Positions 1-12,900 of a stretch of DNA of 64,000 nt are shown here, in pieces. Below the pieces are notes generated by a model, which did no database searches, was not told where the DNA came from, and saw only the letters and a list, made by a program, of their open reading frames with translations. Each line of letters begins with the position of its first letter. Positions within the stretch are counted from its first letter, which is position 1. A program made the position numbers and the translations under genes. Origin of the DNA: Vespula vulgaris (lineage: Eukaryota > Arthropoda > Insecta > Hymenoptera > Vespidae); NCBI RefSeq assembly GCF_905475345.1, contig NC_066595.1:3832501-3896500 (forward strand), read 5' to 3'.

Positions 1-963
1 CTGCGAAAAATATTACAATCCTGAAGAAAAAAATATTTATTTCTAAAGGAATTCAACTTAATGTACTGGAATAAAAAATTACATAATTTAAAAATACACT
101 TGTTTTTTTATAATAAGGATAATTACTACGATGTCATTATGTACTAGTAAATACTTGGTAATTGATCATCTTAAGCTTTTATAATATTACCATTTCAATA
201 TTGTTTATGCATTTTGAATGGACAATATGTGAAATTATAACAAAGATAATAGTGTATTGTAAACCAATCGCTGGCAGTTACATTTGCAATATCATAAGTG
301 TAATACTAATAAAACTTGAAAGTATTAAAATTTAAAAAGAATCTATATAATTAGGAAGAAAAAAATCATATCTCGAATGTATTATGGTTTTTAAAGGCTA
401 ATAAGAGTGTTTGATGGTATAACAGAATTTACTGTAATATTTTCTTTAAAAAAAGAAGTATCGATCAATATATAAACTGGTAATATGTTCGTACAAATAA
501 AATTGCAGTCCTTAATCCTATTTTTTACTGTACACTATGCAATCGATGCACACATATGATCACTCAAAATTAAAACAAAGTTTATTTTTAAAAAAAAAAA
601 AAGCAGAATCTTCAGTTTCTCCTTTTTTTTTCTTTTTTGTTCTTTTTTATTTCCCTTAAATATATCTAATTCTATAAGAAGAGAGCTATCTTTGAACTTC
701 TAATAGTAACAATGATTTGCCCTTTTCTAAACTTGATTAAACAATAGTATCGTATCTTGTACTATAAAATCAAGTTTTAATTATTATTAGATATATCTTT
801 TTGTAGAATAACTTTTGAAACTTTATAATTACAATAGTCGGCCTTAAACGCGAAGTATATATACCGCTTCACAAAAAAAAAAAAAAATTTAAGATAAATA
901 GTTTTGAATGTAAATATTACCGTATTCTTTAAAACTTCTATATTAAATAATCACATTTAATAT
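1..963. other. AT-rich flank downstream of brm
   Basis: No coding region is visible. This is the expected place of the brm 3' UTR; on the minus strand, AATAAA hexamers occur (for example complementary to 36-41). The stretch has long A and T runs. Confidence 0.6.
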
Positions 964-3900
964 TTAATTGTCATCAGCATCATCATCGTCATCGGAAATA
1001 TATTTCTTTGTAACTCTTTTCCTACGACCACCTCTACCTTCGCTTTTTCTACCTTTAAGTTTTATCTTCATTCTCACACTAGAATCAGCATCGGATCCTT
1101 CTTCACCGTCTGGAACATCATTGTAAAAAATAAATATGACGATAGTAATAACATATAAGAATAACAAATAATAATACCTTTGTCATCTAAATCGGAAATA
1201 TTTCCTTCTTCCTCCAAACGTTGTCGAGCATTCGTAAATACAGATTGCAAAACTATAGAATCTTCATGAATAAGAGAAGCTTCTTCATTATAGATCTGTG
1301 CATTTTTACATAGTTGCATAAAATCTTTTTCCAGTTCATCAAAGTCGGCGTACTAATAGATAGGAAAAAAAGAAATTGCAAATATTAATATAAGATATCT
1401 CGTATCGTTGGTAAAAAAGAAAATAAAAAATACAAAGAAATAAAAGAAGAATAAAATAATAAAAAAGAATATATATATATATATATATATACATAAAATA
1501 ATAATAATAAACTCAACGAAATACTTACTTTGCCTTCTTCGATTTTTTGCAACAATTTATTTATAGTTAATGGCTTTTTTATAATTTCATAATAATCTGG
1601 TAACTCTCGTCGGGATGGTAGCTTCATGAATGGTTCACTAAGTAATCTACCATCGGTACTATCGGTATAATTTACAACTACCATAATCAACTTTTTCATC
1701 GCACGTTTCATCTTTGGATCAATCGACGATCCAGCACCTCTTCGTTTCTTTGGCATAGGTTCGTCATCTTCTTCGCCTTTCTTCTTTCGTTTCCTTGTCT
1801 TTTTCTTCTTTTTATCATCCTCTTCTTCCTCGTCATATTCCGCACCATCATCATCGATAGCCTTTAACCATTCTTTCTCAGTGATACTATCCGTATAATC
1901 GACCTCTTTACGTTGCCTTGAACCTCTACCAAGATATCTTTCTTCATCTTCCTCGTAAGTCCATCTTTCTACTTCATCGTCATCCTTAACGAGCCAATCA
2001 GGTAATTCCGCTTCCTCCAATAATCGAGACTTTCTATTCGGTCCTAATTTAGCTTCTTCTCTTCTTCGTTCTAAATCCAATTTTTGAAATATTTCAAATT
2101 CACCTTCGGTTCTAGCGATCATTTGATTCACCGTCTCATCGTCTGGTACTTCGTTCTCTTCTTCATCCTCGGCATCATCCTGATGCAAAATACTCTGCAA
2201 GAACTGTTGACGCTCGGAACCTGTAGACTTTTGATCAAACATTCCAGCTTGAATGACTTTCTCGTCCATGTTTAATTTATATCTAGCCGCAGCTAATATC
2301 CTTTCTTCTACGGAATTTACGGTCATCAATCTAAGCACACGTACTTCGTTTTTTTGACCGATTCTGTGAGCTCGATCTTGTGCTTGTAAATCCTAAAATA
2401 ATAGGGGATGAAATACTAGCTTCGTATGCGCGTCTATGTGTGTGTGTGTGTATGCATCGTATGCACTTTATAACATCATAGCAAACAATAAATCGTACCT
2501 GATGTGGATTCCAATCTGAATCAAAAATAATTACAGTATCAGCTGCTTGTAAATTCAAACCGAGACCACCAGCACGAGTGGACAGTAAGAAAAGAAAATA
2601 TTCTGAACCAGGGTCATTGAACTTTCTTAACAAATCCCCTCTGTCTTCAGCCTTCGTTGTACCATCCAATCGCAGATACATAAATCCTCTCCAACTTAAG
2701 TAATCCTCCATAATCGTCATCAATTGTGTCATTTGACAGAAAAGCAATACTCTGTGGTTGGTAGCTTTCAATTTTGGAAGAATACGATCCAACAGTTCAA
2801 ATTTTCCAGATGCCCGATATAAATCAGGTCTATTAATTGAAAATGAATAAATATTTTAGATGAAATATATAAATATATAATCATTTTTATAATATAATTA
2901 TTAGACACATACCCAGTGATAACTCCGGATCCTTGTGTGCCAACATGTTCGCAATATTTTTCTTCGATAGCTTGAAACATGAAAGGATGATTACATAATT
3001 TTCTCAATTGTACAATAGTGTTCATTAAAGCCTTAGCGCCACCCTTGCCCTGTTTGCCTTTCTCCGAACCATCTGTTAGTAGAACGCCTTTACTCTGCAT
3101 ATGCCTAAAATATATTCCTGCGTGAGCAAAAGTAAAAAGAAAATGTAATATTATTGGAATGAAAACCGAATGGATATTTACTTGTAAAGTACTTTTTGAA
3201 GTCCAGACATATCACATTTAATAATATATTCAACTTTGTCAGGTAATTGCGATTCAACTTCTTTTTTCAAACGTCTCAATAAAAATGGTCGCAAAACTTT
3301 GTGCAAACGGCGAATAATCAAAATAGTTTCTTCCTCGTTCAGTTCAACCTGCGGTCGCATAACATAGGTGTCAGAATTGTTTACAAAAGTAAATAATAAT
3401 TAAGAGAATTTATCGTAATTCATTTACCTTTTCACCAGTCGTTGCAAATGGTGCGTTAAACCATTGTTCAAACGTACTACAAGATTTAAATATCGAAGGC
3501 AATAAGAAATTCAATAAAGCCCATAACTCAGGTAATTTATTCTGTAACGGTGTACCAGTTAACAAAAGCCTATGAGGGGCTAAATAATGCGTATTTAAGA
3601 CTTGTGTTAATTTGCAATGATGATTTTTCATTCTGTGACCTTCGTCGATAATCATATACTTCCATTGCAACTTTGCCAATACACCCTTATCCTTGATAAC
3701 ATATTCATATGTTGTTAATAGGACATTAAACTTAGTTGCTCGCATTTGAGATTGAATGGCACGTCTACCAGCTGGTGATCCCTTATAAGATACCACCACG
3801 ACGCTAGGTGCCCATTTTTCGAACTCAAGAACCCAATTTGAAAGTGTACTAAAATAAGAAATATTACAATATTAAATAATCGTGAAAAAAATATTTAATG

Positions 3901-6900
3901 ATAAAATATTTATGGCAATAAAAAATTATTTTTCTTACGATAATGGAACAATGATTAAAAATGGACCATTGACTTTCTTCTTCTCCATTAGATATGTGAC
4001 CAAAGCTATAGTTTGAATTGTCTTACCAAGACCCATTTCATCCGCCAAAATACCATTAAGATTATTATTAAACAGTGATACCAACCACTCCAAACCCTAA
4101 AATAATTCGTGTTCATTATAAAAATTGTCAGTTATTAAATATTATTGATACAATATAAAATATAGAACTCTCTTACTTTAATCTGATATTCTTTCAATTT
4201 TCCGTTAACCATAATTGAAGCTTGTTCTGTAACAACTTCGTGAACAGTATGTGCGATACTATAATATGTTTGTTCTTCCGTTTTATATTCATCATCTTCG
4301 ACCTTGGCTTTGTGTATCGTCTTTTTCACTTTTTCTTCTTCGGAATCGCCCATTGGTTTTTCTTTATCTATTGATATTAATAAAATGTTTATCGTTCGTT
4401 TATAATGAACATTATGAATAAGATATTATCAAATTTATTCTCACTCTCATCTTCCTCATCTTCATCGTCGTCTTCGCTTTCAGAATCGATTGGTTCCCAA
4501 CCAGGATGAGCTTCTAAAAATGCAGAAAGTTGACTCATCAAAGGTGCTTCATCTCCAGTTAAAGTACGACCAGTTGCTACTTCGATAACGCCAACGCGAG
4601 TATCATCACTTGGGCTACCATCTTCATTAATTTCACCATCCTGAAGCTTCTTCTTCTTCTACAAATATATTCAAATAATGAAGATTTCATAATAGAGTAA
4701 AATAGAATTAAAAAAAATCTTTCCGTACGTTTACTCCTACCTTTTTACGTTTCTGCTCTTCAACTTGCTTTCTCTTTTGTTCTATCTTATGTTGTTTCAC
4801 CATTTCTGTAAGATTACTAATATATTCGTCAGTCTGCGATAAAAGGAAAGCTAAACGTTTGTCTTTCTTTTGATCGATCAATTTTCTATATCCTTCTTCA
4901 TCCTCAGCCATAAGACGACGCATACGCTCCTTTTCGATACGTTCTTGTTCTTTCTTTTGTTCACGTTCAGCATTGGCATGATAGTTGAGTACAGCTTTAT
5001 TGAGTCTAGCCAATTTGGCCACATTATTTCTATGAAATTCTTTGAAATCTTTACCATGTTGAAGAACTGAGCTAAGAAATTCCTGAAAGAAACAAAAAAT
5101 ACAATGACGTAAGGATTTATCGATATTACTACTGTAACAGTATCATTATGTTTTCTATATTAACATTTAAAACTTACTTGATGTTTTTGTCTACGTTTAC
5201 GTTCAGCTTCCAACTTTTGTTGCTTTTCTAATTTTTCAGTGGCTCTTGCTTCTCTTAATCCTTGCTTTTTCGTACGCTTGTAAGCCTTTACATTAACTGC
5301 TGTTTCTAGAGTTGTATCCTTTCGAGTACATGCTATTATCTATGTAGGACAACAATAAAATTAGTTGACTCATATATAACGTATAAAATAACTATATATA
5401 TATATATATTATGACAGTAATAATTCTACCTCAGATCTAAGTTGTCGTTGAAAATTGAGTACCCTCAGCATCCGTAATTCTATCTGGACTTGAATACGAA
5501 GATCTTCGGGCATATTTGTTGGCAAGTTACTAAGTTGTTCCATTCTTAATGCAATACGAGCCGCAACTCTGTTATGTAAACATCACGAACAACATGTTTA
5601 GTAGCCATTACTAACTGTAAGTATATCATTTGTTAGAAACATAATTCCTAACTTTTACCTATTCTCTCGTTCTTGCAAGATTAATAATGGATCCAATCCT
5701 ACTGGCTTTGGAACACTCGTTACTCTATTAGTTTTAGCACCTTGTTGAGGTGGTTGTTGCTGTTGAGGTGTTTGACAACCCGGTCTTGGAGCACCTGCAG
5801 GACCTATTACATTAGGACCTGGAATTTGTGGTCCTGCAGTAGTAGTTGGTCCTTGAGATGGATCCATAGGACGTTGAGCCATACCCGGGGGTGGAGCTCC
5901 GCCTATTTGTGTTGAAGCAGAATAAAAGATCGACAGTTAGTAAATAGATTTCGATATATTATACTTTATATATTTACCTTGAACAGCAAGTGCTAATTGT
6001 TGTGACAAGGGCTGATTCCTTGCTAATATACGATACGCCATAATTTGTACTCTGTAAATAATAATGATAAAAATGTTTAATTGAGTATGAAATAAAAAAA
6101 ATATACCGGCGTATACAGTTACAAAAACTATACCGTAGTTGTTGTAACTGTTGAGCACTAAATGTTTGTTTCTCTCCCATGCTACTTCCTTGGCGAGCTC
6201 TTAGCGCTAGTAGTTGCGAATATCGTGGATCTTCCTGAAGACCTTTTTCTTCCATGGAATCGATAGCTTTTTGTAAAGCATTCAAATTTTCTTGACCAGG
6301 ACCAGGTGGACCTGTAGGACCACTAGGCCCAATATGACCAGGTCCAGTTTGACTCATTTGATTTACCGGTGCACCTGGCCCCATTGGACCTGAACTTCCA
6401 GGAACTATTTGTCCTTGATTTGGCGTATTGGGACCTATCTGATTGGACGTCGGTTGTCCGCCGAGTCCATTTGGGCCCATTTGACCGCTAGCAACTCCAT
6501 GGCTCATTTGATTGGCTGGTCCTCCTGGACCCATCTGATTACTTGGCCCATTGGGTCCTAGTTGATTTGTTGGCCCACTTTGAGACATCTGACTACTAGG
6601 TACCATTTGTCCTCCTGGTCCCAATTGCGGTCCACCAGGACCACCGCCGGGTCCCATTTGACCAGGTCCAGTAGGTCCATTCCCAGGTCCCATTGGACCA
6701 CCAGGACCACTAGGTCCATTACCTGGACCCATTTGTCCACCAGGGCTACTTCCTGGTCCCATTTGTGTGCCCGGGCCACTTCCTGGTCCTAACTGACCCA
6801 TCTGATTAGCAGGACCAGTTTGACTCATTTGACTGCCAGGTCCCATTTGTCCTCCAGGTCCTATTTGATTACTTGGACTGTTTCCCACAGGTCTTCCACT

Positions 6901-9900
6901 TTGAGGCCCATTAGGACCTATTTGACCAGGTACCATCGATCCAACCGGTCCCTGTTGAGGATTTGGTCCTTGGCCGACTGGACCAGATCCACCTTGATTC
7001 TAAAAATCAAATTGATCGTACTCAATTATTACATTTAAAATATAAATTTATAAATACCAATTCATATTACTCGTATGTATTCATATATATACACGTATAT
7101 GATCGTGTACATTTAATATCAGATATGTTGTATCGCATGTGACATAAAATTTTTTACTGAAATATAAAAGGAAATACTTTACTTAAAAACTTATACCTCA
7201 ACTTAACAATTACCTCATGCAATAAATATATTTACTTCTTGGTATCTACTTTCTTATATCTTTTTCGTTCTTATATCTTTATTGTTAGATCTATATTATT
7301 GCAGGTATTATTATATCCATCCGTTATGAATTCGTTTCTTTCACGTTGTTTTTCTTTCGTCTTCTTCTTTTTTTTCGTGTGTGTTCATCGATTAGTTATA
7401 TTTTTTATTTTTTCCTCAAGATAATGCATCAAGGAAAAAACAATAAAACATTAAATGGACGAGATATTTCCTATAACTTACCTCTTAATCGGTAAAAAAA
7501 AAAAAAAAAGAAAAAGCTAAACTATGTCATTATAAACAATGAATTTTATTTAACATGTTAAACATGCGAACGAGCACAAATAATTAAAACAGACAAAACT
7601 GGTTAGCATACTTTCAACTAATAATTCGTAATATGACGTATACTAACAAGATTGATCGAAAGAAAAAAAGATAAAGGGTACAAAAAAATACTAGGCTGAC
7701 GAATTGTCCACGTGAAGGTCCAAGTAAACATATTGTAGAGAATATGCATGCGAACAATAAGGCGAACACGCGATTACACGTGCTTGACTTGTGGCTAACA
7801 TACACACACGACATTATTTTATTATATATTAAACGTTTTATACGTATAGAAGAACGATAGATCATGGCTTGTTCACGCCCCAAACCGAACGAAATCACGT
7901 TCATGGAGCATGCAAGGCATCCGGTGTACATGTACACAAGTGGGACTCAACGACATATCCGAAAGGATTTCACGTAATAAACACTTCTTTATTACGACAC
8001 GATTACATTAAACATAAAAAAAAATCAATTTTTTCCTAGATCTATAAAATCAAGAATTTATTCTAATAATTAATGATTAATTATTAATCTCGAAATAAAA
8101 TGACGCAGGAAATAATTCGTATCGATTAATTTGATGTTATTAATAATTAATTATTGATCTAAGTGTTGAGATGGAATAACTTTTCGCTGTTTAATCAATG
8201 TCCATAGAAACTATTAAAAATCATACGTTTACAATAGCTTAGTTCTAATCCTTTTCTAACGGCTAGGATAAAAGAAAAAAGAAAATAAATATATAATGCT
8301 CTAATCTCCCTAGGCTTTATTCTATCAATATATCGCCAAGTAGAAAAAAATTCCACTGGCATTTAATATTCCTATTATGTCGACCAGATGCAAGCACATA
8401 ATGGTGGTGGTGGTGGTGGTGGTGGTGGTGGTGGTGGTGGTGGTAGTGATTTAGTTGGGGGGTGAAGGGGCGCAAGTATACCATAAAACGGAGCTTCCTT
8501 CAACGACTCGCTATTAAAACCAAGACGGATCGTCAACCAAGTCGGTCGAAATTTGTTCGAGATAAAAAGTCAAACGTAAACCGTAATTTAAATTTTATCA
8601 ATTTAGATCAGTGACATATACCATGATCGATCAAAAGGAACTCGATCGTATTTACGATCACGTTTTGAAACTTACTATCGAATCAGGAAAGGTAACTATA
8701 GAAATTTTTATCGTAGAATTCTTGACAAAAATATTTGTCCTTTAAATGCAGATATTTGTCCTTTAAGACAATTAATTATTTTATAATATTATTATTCGAG
8801 ACTATGTAGCGATTATATACAATTATCGGTTTCAATGATCACGAATTTGTATCATTTAAAATTAATAAAAGTATGATGTCAATTGCTGTCTAGTGACCAC
8901 TATTTATTCAAGGTCAAGCTACATTGATCCAATGAATTAACTACTTTTCAATGAATCTTCTTCTTCTTCTTCTTCTTCTTCTTCTTCTTCAAATAATTCC
9001 ATTTTGAATAATATATATGTGCATGTTATAATTTATCATACGTTCTATTCTAACTTCCACATTGATCACAATATGCTTATCACTGTCGCGTTTATTCAAT
9101 CAAATTATTATCATATCTATGGCCTTCCAAATCTACGTGTAGAATGAATCACACAATAATCAATAAAATAAAAAGATTGTATTACGCGCATCGTATAATG
9201 TAGTATAACAACTTTTATGTGATATAATTTTTTTGTTTATTAGGTAATACGAGAGGCCATTGAAAGATCTAATAAAAAGATCGAAACGAAAGCTGGCGAT
9301 TGGGATTTAGTGACCGAGTACGATAAGAAGGTCGAAAAAATTTTGATCGATAATCTTGCTAAAGAATTCCCAAAACATAAGTTAGTATTTACCTTTTAAC
9401 TAAACTCGTTAAAAATGAATTGAATCGATTGAAAAAAATAATTTTCGAATTGACACAATTGTAGATAAAAATGAATTCACTTTAACAATCATCTATATAG
9501 ATCATTATTATGTATTATCATGATTGTAGATTTATCGGTGAGGAAACAGTCTCAACGACGAAATGCCTACCAGAACTGACAGATGCACCCACGTGGATCA
9601 TCGATCCGATCGATGGAACGACCAATTTCGTTCATTCTTTTCCCTTCACTTGCATATCGATCGCTTTGTCTGTGAACAAAGAACTCCAACTGGGAATCGT
9701 ATATAATCCCGCTTTGGAACAATTGTTTACTGCTAAGAAAGGTCATGGTGCATTTTTAAATGGCAAACCTATAAAATGTTCGAACATAAAAGGTATGAGT
9801 CAATAAAAAATAATCCTTTTTTCTATCTTTTTTTAATTGCAATCCTAAAGAAAGATTTATATAATGGAACGAACTCCTTCGTTTCTTTGATTAATAAATT

Positions 9901-12900
9901 ACTAATAATTGACAGATTTGGAACATTCTTTGCTATGTTTGGAAACTTCCTTTGCAATAATAGAAGATATCAGAGATATCGTCTTGGGTAGACTCGAGGC
10001 ATTCGTCACGATAGCTCATGGTATAAGAACAATGGGTTCAGCAGCCTTGTCACTTTGTTACGTAGCTATGGGTGCTATAGAAGGTTATCATTCAGACAAT
10101 CTAATGCCTTGGGATGTAGCAGCAGGTGTGCTAATTATCCAAGAAGCTGGTGGCACAGTCATCGATACAAATGGTATTTGTCAAATAAAAGACAATTATT
10201 CTTTAATTTCAATCTAACGAAGTTATATAAATTACTATCTAATTGTTTTCCTCTTTATTTGTTTTTTATCGTTACATGCTAGGTGGAGAGTTAAAGATAA
10301 TAGCTCCAAAGGTAGTGGCAGTTGGTAATGCAAAGTTAGGCAATGATTTAGTCAAACTGATCAAGCATGCGGATTCTAAAACCCATCTAAGAAGATCAAT
10401 GCTTAAGGCGGCAACGTAATATTTTCGAAGTTGACTGCGAACAAGATAATAGAATTATCACCTTTTCTTAAACAACGATAATTATAAAAATGACTGCTAT
10501 CTTGCCAAAGTCTTACTAGTTTCTAAGGGGCAGCGAGACTGTTCTATTCGATTTATGGATAACTATTGTATTTCGTCGTGAAGTATTATCATAGTTTATA
10601 AAAAAAAGAAAAAGATACATATATATATATACATACATATTTAGACACATACACATTGAAAAAATTCGATCAAGAAAGCAGGTAACAATATAGATAAGTG
10701 TTTTACTTATAAAAATAATGTAAAAACTCGATAAAAATAATCTGAAGGATTATATTTTGTACGAAACAAAAGAAAAAATCAATGTTACAAGAAATAAATG
10801 AATAATATATAAACGTTTCGAAGGTAGTTTTAGGTTGATCGACTGATGACAATCGATCTATCGACAGTCCGAAATTATTTTTAAATCGCTGATCGTTTCA
10901 AACTTGTACTTCAGGAACGTCGCGTCGCGCAATGTAATTACTCAAGTATACGTATAGGTTTGTAATAAAAATAGTTAAATATACATATCACATGAAATCA
11001 GAATTCATCTTAAATGTGGAAATCCATTTACCGACGCCATCTTCGGAATCAGATATCATTGCTTAAGAAGATAAGAGCGAAGCAGACATCACGCATATCT
11101 AATCGAACAGTCATTCTATCGAAAGTCTCTTTCTCGACGATTATGGCAAATGATCAGGATATCGAGAAATACTTTGAATTCGCGAAAAATCTAACGTTAA
11201 AAGCTGGACAGGTACGTCGATGAGAATTAGATGAATACGAGCAATATCACGTTCCTTAAATTTTCTTTCTTTTTGGTAGACGATTAAAGACGTCGATGAT
11301 ACGGATAAAATCATAAAATCTAAGTCGGTAGGAAAAGATCTGGTAACGAATTTTGATTGCCAAATCGAGGAATTCTTGATCAATGCTCTTAGCAAGGAAT
11401 TTCCTGATCACAAGTGAGTAAAATAAGAATCAAGAGTTAAATGAATGATGTTTTATCAAAGCCTTCTCGATAATGCAGATTCATCGCGGAAGAAGCAACT
11501 GGTCTATCGGAATTACCAGAATTGACAGACTCGCCAACATGGTTAATCGATCCGATCGACGGTACAGTTAATTTCATACACAATTTTTCGCAATACTGCA
11601 TCTCGGTAGGTTTAACGATATGTAAGGAGGTGGTCCTAGGAATCATTTACAATCCTGTTAGTTGCGAACTATATACGGCAAAAAAAGGCCAAGGTGCATT
11701 TCTAAATGAAAAACCTATTCGAGTATCCAAAATAACAGGTAAATTATAATTATAATACTACGTACTTTTTTTTTCTTTCCCTTTCTAAACAATTTTTTTT
11801 TAAATGACTATTTTATTTTTTCATCACTATTTTTTTTATTAGATATATTTTGCTCTATGCATTCTTATTTTTATATAGAACTGAAGAAGAGTTTATTGGC
11901 GTTTGAAGTGGGGAGTTTACGAGTACAAAAAAACCGTGACATTGCTTGGGCTAGATTCCTTGCTCTATTCGACTCATGTCAAACGTGAGTTAAAGTAATA
12001 GTAATCGGTAAAAGCTAAAAATCTAAATATCTAATAAAAACGTTTTAAAAATCTTTATCGGTCATTTTTTAGCATTAGAAACGTAGGCTCAGCTACGTTA
12101 TCGATGGCATATGTGGCTAAAGGCGCAATCGATTGCTTTCAAATGGATGGTCTTCAACCTTGGGATGTGGCAGCAGGAATGATTATAGTCACTGAAGCCG
12201 GTGGTACCTTAATAGATTCGAAAGGTACAACAGCGAATCGAGCTATTCGATATTTGTCGTTGACCTTCTTCCTTTTACTTTTTTATTTCTCCTCCCTTTC
12301 CTTTTTTCTTTTTACTAAGGATTTTTACATTCACCTTAGGTGGACCTTACAATCTAATGAAACCAAACATCATAGTCGCGTCTACAGCGCAATTGGCTTG
12401 CGAGGTGACAAAACTGATCGTTGATACAGATTTGAAAACCCAAAGAAAAAGACTTCAACGAACTTGATCGTATTTTCTACTCACATGTAATATTGTAATA
12501 TTGTACAAATTAAGAAAAAACAAAATAATTCTCCTATCTCTAAACATGTAAACGTTCGATTAATAGTTTTGTGCGTCGTAACAATACTGAAAAGCCAATA
12601 AAAAGAAGTTAAGTGATGAGAAAAAAAAAGTTCCACGTGAAATCGTTCCACGTGACGGGTCACGAGGTACGATTAGGTATGAAATTTATTCCTCGCAAAT
12701 GGTATTACGTAAATTTTAATTACATCGAATCAAGATAGAATCGATTTGTCTTTTTTTATGTTTAATCCCTAAATTTACTTGATGAACATTTCGTAGGCTT
12801 GTGTCTAATATACGACAATCTTGAAATGTCGTCGGTAAAATTATTTAAAGCTATTCGCATAAACCGAATGCAATTAAAATTATCATTGCGCGTAAACATC

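Noticed and set aside
6562..7038. Ser/Thr/Arg-rich plus-strand open frames opposite brm exon 2
   Set aside because: They are shadows of the Gly-Pro repeat codons on the minus strand.
7614..7937. 107-codon open frame on the minus strand in brm intron 1
   Set aside because: No family resemblance, hydrophobic AT-driven composition, and it lies inside an intron with no splice support.
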